Of a DNA stretch of 64,000 nucleotides, positions 39,014 to 48,905 are shown piece by piece. This stretch comes from Pyxicephalus adspersus (taxonomy: Eukaryota; Chordata; Amphibia; Anura; Pyxicephalidae), in NCBI RefSeq assembly GCF_032062135.1, contig NC_092861.1, positions 136,819,082-136,883,081 on the forward strand. Direction: 5' to 3'. Within the stretch, counting starts at the first letter, position 1. Each line of letters starts with the position of its first letter. Below the pieces are notes generated by a model, which saw only the letters and a list, made by a program, of their open reading frames with translations, searched no databases and had not been told where the DNA came from. The position numbers and the translations under genes were made by a program.

Positions 39014-39307
39014 CAGGGGTCTCAAACTCAAATACACAGTGGGCCAAAATGAAAAATTTGGACAAAGTCGAGGGACAACTTTAATATTTATTGAAAAAAT
39101 ATTTACAATTGAGGAAGATCACTAATAAATGTTAACAGAGGAGGGGGCGTTTGTGGGTGCTGATTGACGCGACAGCAGAGCATTCTGGGATTTGTAGTAT
39201 TAGCGCTGCATGCATTGTCTACCGGCGGGCCATCTCCATATAATTACATCTAAATATAATTACAGTGCGGGCTCGATTTGGCCCACAGGCCTGAGTTTGA
39301 CCCCCTG
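39014..39307. mobile_element. hAT-type nonautonomous element, family D
   Basis: Left end caggggtctcaaactcaaat, right end ggcctgagtttgaccccctg. A perfect 8-bp duplication AATTAGAG flanks it (39006-39013 and 39308-39315). The interior differs from the copies at 14947 and 19381 after the termini, so it is a subfamily or an internally recombined form. Confidence 0.9.
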
Positions 39308-39430
39308 AATTAGAGGGTTATCATGGCAGCCAGGCATTAAACATTTTTACAAGGAAAGGTCAGCAATGGCAGCCTTCTTTTCTTTTATAACAGGAGTCCT
39401 GTAAGAAATACAAAATTTTCGTAAACTCAC

Positions 39431-39746
39431 GGGCAGCATGGTGGATCAATGGCTAGCACACTTTACTTTACAATGCTAGGGTCCAGGTTTGAATCTCAGC
39501 CAGGAAATGCATGGAGTTTGTATGTTCTGCCTTTGCTGGTATGGGTTTCCTTCCACAACCCAAAAACATGCAGTTGGGTGAATTGTCTTCCCCCAAAATT
39601 GACCTTCTTGCAGTAATGACATATGACTATGGTATAGACATTAGATTGTGAGCTCTTTCGAGGGACAGCTAGTGATATGACTATGGACTTTGTACAGCGT
39701 TGCATAATATGATGGCGCTATATAAATATATGATAATAATAATAAT
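39431..39746 (+). repeat. tRNA-derived SINE
   Basis: The head gggcagcatggtggatcaat leads to a box B-like GGTTTGAATCT. The body has acatgcagttgggtgaattg, and the tail reads gtacagcgttgcataatatg then ATT units. Box A is damaged (TGGATCAATGG). Confidence 0.82.
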
Positions 39747-41399
39747 CTACCCAGGTGCAATAACTTATAGAAACCAATCAGCATTCTTGCTTTATTGCTC
39801 TTAATATAGTAAATCAAAAGTTGATTGGTTGTTATGGGTGACCATACTTTGCACATAATTGATGCTCCAGCCCTGCCTTATGTAATTTTATACAACCTAA
39901 AGCAACCAGTTGGAACAGTATATACGGATCTCTATCTCTCTCTATATACATATATCATTTATTTTTAATGTGTCAATGTAAATAAAATTCTGGAAATGAT
40001 ATTGATACAATATAATGTATCTGCTGAATCCCAGGCTGGTAATACATGTATCCTGAATCTAGAAGATGAGAACAGTTTGGTACACCTAACACTGATTTCT
40101 GGTTCTCAGTCTGCACAATGATTTTCGATACAAATACTGTCTCCTATGTGCCATCGTACAAACACAATAAGGTGCCCATAGACATTAGATGGATGTTTCG
40201 GGACTTTTTAGGCAGATCAAGAGACAATCTAATGTCTGGCGGTCTCTGGTAATGTAGCAGGAAAAGATACACCCAAAACAAGTATTTTTGGATAACAAAA
40301 TGATGGATTGTGCTCTGTGTGCCCCAAATATTCATACATTCATCCAATTTACAGGGAAGAAATTGGACAAGTAAGCACAACCAACCATTTATTAATGTCT
40401 AAGTATAGTGTAAACTACTTTTTGTATTTCTAAGCACAAACATACCCGACCAGCCCAATCTATACAAGCAATAATCCATGTTATGATTTGTTCCCCTGTA
40501 CCTCTCATCTCACCCCCATGACACAAGTATCTTCCTCATATTCCTAAATTCCCTTTTTACACTTGCCCTTTAAAGCTTTTGTCAACCTATTCAAGAAAGA
40601 ACTTGTCCGAACCGATAACAATCACATTTTTGACACAAACAAACGGTCTGGAGTTGCAGTATCCAAACCTAAAAGGCAAAAAATGAGTTCCACATACATA
40701 CACTTATTCCAGGAACATCCCTGGTTACGAAACAACTTCCTAGATATCATCGTCATTACTAAAAGAACACAAACAAGCAGATTGCTCTCCAAATTCCTAA
40801 TCCTTGTTTTATTTATCATTGAAACAATCACGTTTATATCAAAAACATCCAAAAATATTTCAAGACATGTTTTGAAGACAAATGTACCTTATATCGAATA
40901 TTATATATATTGAATATCCATGTACAGATATAGTGATGGGACATTCAATGGTTTACCCACATTATCTATATGCAGGGGTAACTTTCTGTAGGAGGGGGCA
41001 CAAGCAGCTCCTCAAGGCTTTTCAGGCCCATTTTGTGGGTGTTTTACTATTTATAACTTACGTCTTTGGGGCATTTTTTGGTCACTATGCAACTGGAAAA
41101 GCAAATAAAAATGTTTTCATGCTGCAGTGCTATAAAAGATTACATGACGTCAACACGATAATTCCTAATTCATTTAATGGACATGAAGAGCGTGATAGGA
41201 TTTAATACATGTCATATGCTGTAATGTGAATGGGCCTTTTATCGACGATTAAAAGTCATTATAACATCGTTAGGCTTCTAATCACCTCTTCCTAATGTGG
41301 GTTCATACACCCTCCATGCAACTGTTCTTCATAAGTAATTCAAAGTTTGAACTGCATTTACCTGGCAAACCTGCAAAATTGATTATTAGGAACGAACGC

Positions 41400-41665
41400 C
41401 ATTCACTTGCCTCTTTTCTGCCAACAAAACTTACACTCAGCGTGAACAAGATTCAGGGGAAGCAAACTGCGGATGTCACATCCCCAAAAGCTGCCCCTGG
41501 ATGCCCCATTTCAAAGCCTTGTTCATGCAATATGCCTCAGTAAACAGCAATGCAGCCTTGCAAATATTAAACATGCAAATTGTGTTTTTTGCTCTTCCGA
41601 TAAGCCACGGGTGTGTACTTTGCAAAGCAAACCGACAGACAGATATAAGCAGGGGTAAGGTAAAG
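41400..41665. promoter_or_regulatory. Possible promoter-proximal intronic regulatory block
   Basis: A non-repetitive stretch about 1.3 kb inside intron 1 with a perfect octamer ATGCAAAT (about 41573-41580) and mixed-composition sequence. It sits just beyond the 51-bp minisatellite. Two chance open frames cross it. The regulatory call rests only on motif and position. Confidence 0.2.
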
Positions 41666-41789
41666 GCAGGTTGAAATCAAATGCTCCTAGGAGGTCCTAA
41701 AACTACACTTAGCACAACTTCGCCATTTGGGATTGTTCTTCCATGGATGCATTGTTATTGGGACACAATATTAGGTTCATTGTGGGTGT

Positions 41790-42436
41790 TTTTTGGATAC
41801 AAGCACCCATGGTACGAGGACCATGCCAGACATCAGTGCCCAAGGTACAAGTGCCATGCCAGATATAAGTGCAATGCAAGACCTGAATGCCCATGGTACG
41901 AATGCCATGCCAGATATAAGTGCAATGCAAGACCTGAATGCCCATGGTATGAGTGCCATGCCAGATATAAGTGCCATGCAAGACCTGAATGCCCATGGTA
42001 CAAGTGCCATGCCAGATATAAGTGCCATACAAGACCTGGATGCCCATGGTATGAGTGACATGCCAGACATAAGTGCCATGCCACACATAAGTGTCTATGC
42101 TACAAGTGCCATGCAAGACCTGAATGCCCATGGTACAATTGCCATGCCAGATATAAGTGCCATACAAGACCTGAATGCCCATAGTACAAGTCCCATCCCA
42201 GAGATAAGTGCCTATGGTACAAGTGCCATACAAAACCTGGATGCCAATGGTATGAGTGACATGCCAGACATAAGTGCCATGCCACACAAGTGGCCATGCT
42301 ACAAGTGCCATGCCAGATATAAGTGCCATGCAAGACCTAAATGCCCATGGTACAAGTGCCATGCCAGATATGAGTGTCCATGATATCAGTGCCATGTCAG
42401 ATCTGTCTGCCCATCATTTGTGCCATGCCAGGCAGG
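41790..42436. repeat. 51-bp minisatellite in EPAS1 intron 1
   Basis: About twelve units. The unit starts GAATGCCCATGGTAC at 41885, 41936, 41987 and 42038, giving an exact 51-bp step. Each unit is itself made of three related pieces of 18, 18 and 15 bases (AAGTGCCATGCCAGATAT, AAGTGCCATGCAAGACCT, GAATGCCCATGGTAC). Because 51 is a multiple of three and units lack stops, several frames stay open on both strands, up to 228 codons, encoding 17-residue repeats. Being open in many frames at once argues that this is not a protein gene. The distal end (42060-42436) is more degenerate. Confidence 0.95.
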
Positions 42437-42894
42437 TGATTCCCTTTTTATAATTGATGATTTCTCCTTTTTTTATAGAATCACTAATTTGCTCTTGCTC
42501 GACCAGCAACAATTGCTCTTAATTCATTTCTATGGCCGCACCTACAAATGATATTGCAGCCAGTGATTAAATCACAAATTACAAATGACTGGCATTTGCT
42601 TAAACGCCTTCCTACAAAATCGTCCATGTGACCGAACGCTAAAAGTAAAATTGCTGATCAGTAAAATATACATTGTATACAATTCATTATTACATATATT
42701 ATATACAATATTCAGCAGTCTGGATAACAATTGCACAGTGTGTTGTTTGTATCACATCCACAGTGTAATTAATGATCTGTCTCTGATATAGCTGATAATA
42801 ATAATAACTTCATCACACATCTCTGGACTTCTATCCCCATGCGATCACACACCTGGCTGTGCAGCATTCTCCTCCATACATAACAAGAATCACA

Positions 42895-42906
42895 TCTTAC
42901 CTTTTC
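42895..42906 (-). other. EPAS1: Splice donor of EPAS1 intron 1
   Basis: The minus-strand junction AAAAG|GTAAGAT has the exon ending at 42901 and the intron beginning at 42900. It matches the U1 consensus at AG|GTAAG. The same bases read on the plus strand resemble a pyrimidine-rich acceptor ending in CAG at 42922. That is the complement of the purine-rich coding exon and is not taken as a real acceptor. Confidence 0.93.
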
Positions 42907-42926
42907 TTCTCCTTCTCTGCAGTCAT
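42901..42926 (-). CDS. EPAS1: EPAS1 (HIF-2 alpha) coding exon 1
   Basis: This is the first coding exon of endothelial PAS domain protein 1, the HIF-2 alpha subunit, a bHLH-PAS transcription factor that pairs with ARNT and drives hypoxia genes. On the minus strand the ATG at 42926-42924 has an A at -3 and opens MTAEKEKK. The exon then ends with two bases (AG) of an Arg codon at an AAG|GTAAGA donor (exon 42901, intron from 42900). Human EPAS1 starts MTADKEKKR and its exon 1 also stops after 26 coding bases in the same phase. HIF1A starts differently, so the paralogue is excluded. The bHLH, PAS and transactivation domains lie on later exons beyond position 1. The iron-responsive element upstream confirms the identity. 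No upstream ATG is visible between the IRE and this start. Confidence 0.95.
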
Positions 42927-43250
42927 GCTTGTCACCAATAGTCGCAATGACAGATATCGCTGCGATCTTCTTGTAGCAGGTCGGTCTAGTCAGCAGCCCC
43001 ACACAACTTGTGAGAATACAATATGCAAAAAATAAAAAAAAGTGTGAGATATGAAAGTCCTTGAAGTGTAACCCTCTGATCAGGCTGGCTATACAGTCTC
43101 AGGTCACTGCTGAGGATTGTATAGCCGCCCAGGGAGGAGGAGGAGGGGGTACAGAGGACACAGGAGGGGGGAGCAGGAAGACTTGTGCAGCACAGCAATG
43201 CGCGATGTATCCCGAGCAGACAGCACAGCGCACTACGAGCTCTCCCTGCT
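42927..43250 (-). other. EPAS1: EPAS1 5' untranslated leader (5' end approximate)
   Basis: Sequence on the minus strand between the CpG-island promoter and the ATG. It is the leader of the EPAS1 mRNA and carries the IRE at 43087-43126. The proximal part (42927-43086) is AT-richer and has no ATG, so no upstream ORF precedes the start codon in the part downstream of the IRE. The distal boundary is inferred: the start site must be above 43126, because the IRE has to be transcribed, and probably lies near or below the GC box at 43259-43268. Several overlapping open frames here on both strands lack any conserved protein feature and are shadows of the GC-rich sequence. Confidence 0.75.
43087..43126 (-). 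promoter_or_regulatory. EPAS1: Iron-responsive element (IRE) in EPAS1 5' UTR
   Basis: Read on the minus strand, the segment folds into a classic IRE. A long lower stem has its outer nine base pairs perfect (GGCUAUACA with UGUAUAGCC), and there is one A-C mismatch further in. An unpaired C bulge sits on the 5' side, followed by a five-pair upper stem (CUCAG with CUGAG) and the loop CAGUGA, which fits the CAGUGN consensus. One extra C lies between the loop and the 3' side of the upper stem; an extra 3' residue is also a known oddity of the human EPAS1 IRE. In mammals IRP1 binds this element in iron-poor cells and blocks HIF-2 alpha translation, so the same control is inferred here. Confidence 0.95.
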
Positions 43251-43445
43251 CTCCTGGTGGGCGGAGCCTCGCACACACTCTCAGCGGCTCGACCTGTCAC
43301 CGCACCAGCGGCTTCGTATCCCAGGCCGCTGATTGGCTCTCACCGTGCACGCCCGCACAAGTCACCGCCCCCGACACGCCCACGGGGTCAGGCAAGTTGA
43401 CAGCGGACAGTGGGTTGTCACATGTGCGGCTGCCGGAGCTGCGAC
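43128..43445 (-). promoter_or_regulatory. EPAS1: EPAS1 CpG-island promoter
   Basis: This is the only CpG-dense, GC-rich block in the window that is not a repeat, with roughly 26 CpGs in about 320 bases. It contains a GC box (GGGCGGAGCC, 43259-43268) and an inverted CCAAT box (ATTGG, 43332-43336) in the order expected for minus-strand transcription. There is no clear TATA box. Two GCGTG cores on the minus strand (43348-43352 and 43375-43379) match the minimal hypoxia-response element, but so short a match in CpG-rich DNA may be chance. An E-box (CACATGTG) lies near 43420. Divergent transcription toward the plus side is possible, but no gene is visible there. Confidence 0.85.
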
Positions 43446-43896
43446 TTCTTCACTTCTGCTAGTCATTGCAAACTATTCCTAGGAATACTAGGACGCTCTC
43501 TGCTCTTCCTGACTAACATATTTGTAATGCTGATTCTGTGGCTTCAGTGTTTTGGGAGTGATTCATTAAAGCAGTGCAAATTTCTGCCTAGTAATGTGAG
43601 ATTTAGCTCGCTGAAGTTTAATCTTGTTTTGTTTTTATTTAAAGTGACCCTGTTACCATAATAACGCTCTGTATGCTTGTTCCAGGTCACTATTGAAACC
43701 AGGCGGGTAGTATTTTCAGAAGGAGAAAATCTGAAATTATCTTATAAATAAAAGCATGAGTCTGATTTATGCATTTTCCATGAAATGATTTACATATCAA
43801 AAAGTATTGTCCTCATTTTAACATTTCACCTAGCTTCTGTTGCAGTGAACAGTGTAGACTCTTGGATTGCTTATTAGTAACAATTGGTTTAGCTGG

Positions 43897-44019
43897 GAGT
43901 TATTATTATTAAACAGGATTTATATAGCGCCAACATATTATGCAGCGCAGTACATGGGGGTTGCAAATGACCGATACAGACAGTGACACAGGAGGAGGAC
44001 AGGACCCTGCCCTGCTAAT
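43897..44019 (-). repeat. Copy of the shared SINE-type tail
   Basis: An ATT microsatellite, then aggatttatatagcgccaac and gcagcgcagtacatgggg, then ggacaggaccctgccctgc. It abuts the start of the 33-bp minisatellite. Confidence 0.8.
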
Positions 44020-44845
44020 GTGCTAAATGTTATTTACTGGGCATTATTGGCTTGGCAAGGGGTCACTATGTTGGGGGTACTTAATCTGATCATTAGGTTG
44101 GGAGGGGGTTTGCTGTGTTTAGGGTTATTGAGCTGGGCACTGGGGTTACTGTGTTGGGTGTTTGTTTGCTGTGCATTATTGGGTTGGCTTGGGGTTGCTG
44201 TGTTGGGGGTATTGGGTTGGCTTGGAGTTACTGTGTTGGGGGTATTGGGTTGGCTTGGGGTTACTATGTTGGGGGTATTGGGTTGGCTTGGGGTTACTAT
44301 GTTGGGGGTATTGGGTTGGTTTGGGGTTACTATGTTGGGGGTTTTTGGTTGGCTTGGGGTTACTGTGTTGGGGGATTGGGTTGGCTTGGGGTTACTGTGT
44401 TGGGGGTATTGGGTTGGCTTTGGGTTACTGTGTTGGGGGTTATTGGGTTGGCTTGGGGTTACTATATTGGGACTTATTGGGTTGGCTTGGGGTTACTATG
44501 TTGGGGGTTATTGGGTTGGCTTGGGTTGCTCATTTGTGGGTTATTGGGTTGGCTTGGGGTTACTATTATGAGACTTATTGGGTTGGCTTGGGGTTACTAT
44601 GTTGGGGGTTATTGGCTTGGCTGAGGGTTACTGTGTTAGGGGTTACTGTACTGGGCAATATTGAGTTGACTGGGGGTTACTTTGTTGGGGGTTATTTCTC
44701 TTGGCATATTGGCTTGACTGTGGTTTTTTCTTCTAGGGGGTTATCTTTCCATTATAGGTTTGGCTTGGGGTCAGTTTGGGTATTTAGGTTGGCTGGGTTA
44801 CTGATATTGGGTTGACTGGGGGTTACTGTATTGGGGATTATCTTT
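44020..44845. repeat. 33-bp G-rich minisatellite upstream of EPAS1
   Basis: A unit of the type GGGTTGGCTTGGGGTTAC.TGTTGGGGGTATT. Unit starts at 44181, 44214, 44247, 44280 and 44313 are exactly 33 apart; later units are 32-34. The plus strand is almost free of C outside GGC, so the array is strongly strand-asymmetric and full of runs of three to five G. This also explains three long overlapping open frames (169-217 codons) made of LGW/VGG-like repeats, which I do not regard as genes. Units decay beyond about 44640. Confidence 0.93.
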
Positions 44846-45887
44846 GCTAGCTCTGACACTTGCTGTGGATTATTCCCAGAAAAAAATTCCTACAAGACCA
44901 CACACACATTTATTTGCGTGTTTTTGTCACACCTCTCATGAAGATCTTAGCAACCCAACACATTTAAGTAAAATAACCTCCAGATTACATCTAATGGTAA
45001 AGTATTCCAATTATAAGAAACATTATAGTCTACATCAAAAATTCATATTCCTTTTAACATACATTGCTTCTGTGGTCTGTGGCGCCTAGAAACTACAGTG
45101 ATGGTATACAATAAATGAGTTTATAATCCCCCCATATTTATTGGGCTTGTTTAGAAGAACAAACATTTCCATTAGAAAGCTTTTCAGATTGGTTTTACAT
45201 GTGTGATTTATTTAAAATTAGATTTTTCTGTGCATTTCTATAATATTGTTTTTGTATAATTTGGTATTCATAAATTTCAAACCTAGTTGAAGATTAAAGT
45301 AGTTTTCATACCTTACTTTGCTTTTGTAACCTCATCAAAACAGGAAAAAACATTTAAACACAAAAAGCGTGACTCTCTAAGAATGAATTGCCTTGGTTAC
45401 TAGTATAGATGTGTCACTTCTCTGACCATGGGAAGAGTTTGGTTTCACACTTTCTAATGAAATCAGGGGTCTCATATATTAAATATACACGTGTGATAAA
45501 TCAGTTCAGTTATAGCTGCACCGTCAACAAAAACTTGTTTTATGATTCAGAGAATATAACAAGGAGTAACTGGAGAGCTGAGGTGTTTTGTGGCATAAAG
45601 TAAAAAAAATTGAATGAAAGTTGTTACAAAAGATAACAAGTTTCAAGTACATAGGCTTTGAGATTTGGTCATGAAATGGCATTAGACAATTTATAACCTA
45701 ACAAAAATGTGGTACGGGGCATAATATCTAAAATCTAAACCTTGTGAGATACAGACGTCCAGAAGTGAGTTCTTATTATTATCCAACCTAAGCGGTTTCA
45801 TAAATTACCTTCTTGACAATTGATATTTAGGATGGGGAGAGTTGATTAATTTTATGATAGCGTCTGTGGCAGAATGTAGAAAGTGTG

Positions 45888-45915
45888 CAAAAGGAACCCT
45901 TAGGGCAAAACGTGT
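45888..45915 (+). pseudogene. Decayed hammerhead-like core
   Basis: The stretch caaaaggaacccttagggc, then AAAACGTGTT, resembles the cores at 2377 and 61265: a CCC/GGG hairpin followed by an AAACGTGT block. The catalytic CTGA is lost (CAAA), so it cannot be active. Confidence 0.3.
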
Positions 45916-46595
45916 TGGATAAAACAAAACAGCTACAGCTACCAAGTTGGATACCTAACTAATAGACTTGTTGGGCAATGTACTTTATGCCACAAAAAAC
46001 ATCCATGTAATAAAATTAACAAATTACTATAGTAGCTGTAATTTATGTGATGGTCTAACCTGGCCTATGCAGTAAACTCATCATTATCCAGAATCTACAG
46101 GGATTGCTAGATTACGGATAAATGAAGTATCTGAGTTCATTTTAAAATAGTCCTGTAATAATAAAATAGTATACAAATACTGTTATTATAAATCAATACA
46201 GGCACTATAGCAATGGCGCACAGAATATGCAGAGTAAGAGCAGTTAAAGATCCACTTACAATCAGATAAATGTACCTGTATTGTATAATCAGAAAGTCCC
46301 ACAATAGGCACAGGGTAGTAAAATATCAACATTAGAAAGAAAGCAAATACCAAATTGGAACTAGCCAAGAAAACAACCTAAACATGGACATTTTGGGGTG
46401 ATGGGATCACAAGGGGGCTAAGGGAGTAATGCACAGTGTTGTCCTAATTTTTTTCACATGGCGGTTGCTTGAGAGTGCTAATTGCATGCGTTCCACATAA
46501 CAGGGAGTTTACTGTTATTATGGGTTAACTATTGGTCTGTGATTAAATCACTTTACTGCTAAGATTTAACTACTTGCTGGCTGTCATCTCATATA

Positions 46596-46629
46596 TAGAT
46601 AGATAATAGATAGATAGATAGATAGATAG

Positions 46630-46683
<54 letters not shown>
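46596..46683. repeat. (GATA)n microsatellite
   Basis: About twenty TAGA/GATA units with two small interruptions (near 46605 and 46630). Confidence 0.95.
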
Positions 46684-48728
46684 TTGACTTGGAAGATACC
46701 AGTTTAGGTCAGACTGAAATCACACAGGGCATGTGTAGGACACACGGGGCCCCGGGCAGACCGAGACACATTGGGTGGAGTAGAACAGGTTCTATTGTTT
46801 GCCGGGTGGGACATAGCTGATAGGATCTACAATAGTCATTTTGCTAAAAGCAGCTAATCAAAGAGGAAGCATATCTGCCAAAAACAAGATGTGCTTTCTC
46901 TGAATGTCACTCCTGGCATTTAAGATCCCTGAATTCTCCAAAGTATATTTCTTAATAGTGATGCACATTGGATTTATTTTTAATCATTAGAGCTAAATAA
47001 CAGGTAAAAAGTTCTGTGCAGAAAATACACATAAAGATGAAGTCTCTTGTAAAATGGTATTATTGATTGATATCTTTTTAATGCTGAACAGCAAACAAAA
47101 TAAAATATAACCCACTCAATTTTTTCTGCTTTGTACTTTTTTTTATTAGAAAGTATATTCATATTGGTAAGAGTGAGAACAGGCAAAGGGAAAGGAATCC
47201 AGAAGCACTCCAACTAAATTTGTATGTAGCACAACAGAAATTTACAACAGAATATACTCACATTTCACAAAAACAAGAGGATTATTCCACATTTTAGGAC
47301 AGTTGGCAAAGTGGCAGAGGTGTGCAAATCTTTATATATATATAATCATTATTTCCATAGTTCCATATATATAATAATGGCTTACAAAGAAAAAAAGAGG
47401 TTTTGACTGCACTTTTGTAACTGCCACATTCTTAATTTCACAATGATGTCCACCATAGTTAGCTCAAATTATATCTTCATCTTTCTAAGAAACAAGCTAT
47501 TTCTGATATGTGGCGTTTCTACATTGAGCTATGCAACTAAATCATGCAAGGTTGGAACATGCACTTTGCAGCAATCAATCTTCATTGTCACCCCTGCAGA
47601 CCAAAGATTTACAATGTTGGTTAGATGGTTGTACATGGTGCTATGGTGATGTGGTATAAATACCCTTGTATAAGATCACCTACAATATGATTCCAAGTTT
47701 TATTTTTTTTTTTTTAAAAAAGGCATTTTACCTGCATGAACATTTATGACTCAGTATGAGTAAATGAGCACACGCTATTCATACACTTATTCAAATGCAA
47801 AAGATAAAGCTAAACTTATTCAGTACTCATCTAATTCTGTAAAAAAATCTGTAATATTATTTGTTAATATTATATGATAGACGTATAACTAATTTTCAGA
47901 AGTGGTGATTTGGTCATTTTAATATTTCCCATTAGTTAAACCAACTTCATAGCTGTCTAGCCATTTCTTCCTTTTTCCATACAGTTTAAATGCATAAATA
48001 ACCAAATCATTTTTATTATATTATGAATAGTGAGGGGTAGGATTAAAACTCCTGGAAGTAATCTTTATGCTGTATGTGTCCTGTTTAGGAGATTTCTCTT
48101 CATATGTTGTCCTAGGAACTGAAGGGAAATCTTTCCAACAATGATGGGTATTTCCCTCTGAATCAATTATAATAAAACTGCATCAGAAAATCTTATCTTC
48201 ACCTCTAGTTCTAGTAACCCAGACAAGGGTCAGAAAGGGCAAAATTTCTTATTGGAAACACAAACATGTCTAATTATTTTCTACTTTATTCAAAAAATAT
48301 AGCCATACATATACTTTAAACATGCAAAAATCTATTGATAAAGAAGACAACCAAGTGACCACAAATTCAAGGAATAGACTGTGAGTAGAATGTGCACAAT
48401 GTCTGATCTTCTTTAATACAGGGAAATGATTTTGGTTTTTGAGTCGATTTTATTTGAATTTGTTTTTTGAGTTTATAAGTTCCTACATTTAGGCTTCACA
48501 CTGGCCAGAGGTTGTGGATGGGTTACCACTTCCTTGTGCCTATTTGCAATTTCTTCTGGCCACATTTGCAGCCCCAAAGAGCATGAATGGGGGTTGTAGT
48601 ACTACTCTCTGCTGCCAGCTGTCAAATGTGCAGACGCTGGTTCTTTAAGAACCTAGAGCTGTGGTGTGAATTACCGAATTGCTGGCCAGGTGCCATACAT
48701 ATGGAGCTCAAACCCTTATTGTCTAGAG

Positions 48729-48905
48729 CAGTGTTTCTCAAACAGGGTTCTGTGGAACCCTAGGGTTCCTCCAGGTTTTTATGGGTTTGTGACACTCAGG
48801 TCAGTCTAAAAGATACCAATGACCTTTTTTTGGATATTTGTAGGGCTGACATTCTTCCCAGTGGCATTAGAGGTTGCCCCCATGCCATCAGTGTCATATA
48901 CCACT
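48729..48905. repeat. hAT-type element, family B, partial
   Basis: Left end cagtgtttctcaaacagggt, then gaaccctagggttcctccag and gtgacactcaggtcagtcta. The right half is missing or unrecognisable. Confidence 0.65.

Larger units (their letters stand above)
1..42900 (-). other. EPAS1: EPAS1 intron 1 (5' part; runs off the window)
   Basis: Everything below the donor at 42900 is the start of intron 1. No sequence resembling exon 2 (the bHLH region beginning SSSERRKEK in human) is visible, so the intron exceeds 42.9 kb. A very long first intron is normal for this gene. Besides the repeats listed separately, these larger stretches hold nothing I can name: 260-2340, 2620-4180, 6100-6835, 6909-9234, 9454-10754, 11580-12771, 13815-14938, 15350-16097, 16675-17046, 17372-18499, 18552-19325, 19894-21945, 22710-24010, 26066-26579, 27300-28261, 29914-31641, 32471-33704, 34386-37241, 38002-39013 and 39747-41790. 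They are AT-rich with short homopolymers and only chance open frames. Confidence 0.85.

Noticed and set aside
41709..42395. Open frames of 125-228 codons on both strands
   Set aside because: They follow from a 51-bp tandem repeat without stop codons. Several frames are open at once, units are degenerate in ways that do not protect one frame, and no domain is seen.
41790..42436. CRISPR-like array
   Set aside because: The window is vertebrate DNA, there are no unique spacers between fixed repeats, and the units are contiguous and similar throughout.
42901..42922. Plus-strand pyrimidine tract ending CTGCAG that looks like a splice acceptor
   Set aside because: It is the complement of the purine-rich EPAS1 exon 1 (GAGAAGGAGAAGAAAAG), and no plus-strand exon follows.
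42769..43002. Minus-strand frame reading VGLLTRPTCYKK..
   Set aside because: It begins at GTG, not ATG, and reads through the splice donor into the intron. The real EPAS1 start is in another frame at 42926.
43061..43462. Plus-strand open frames of 71-133 codons across the CpG island
   Set aside because: GC-rich promoter sequence gives long frames by chance. The frames overlap the IRE and promoter elements and show no recognisable protein.
44020..44815. Three overlapping open frames of 169-217 codons rich in Leu, Gly, Trp and Val
   Set aside because: They are produced by the 33-bp G-rich minisatellite. All three forward frames are open and the apparent hydrophobic protein is a repeat artefact.
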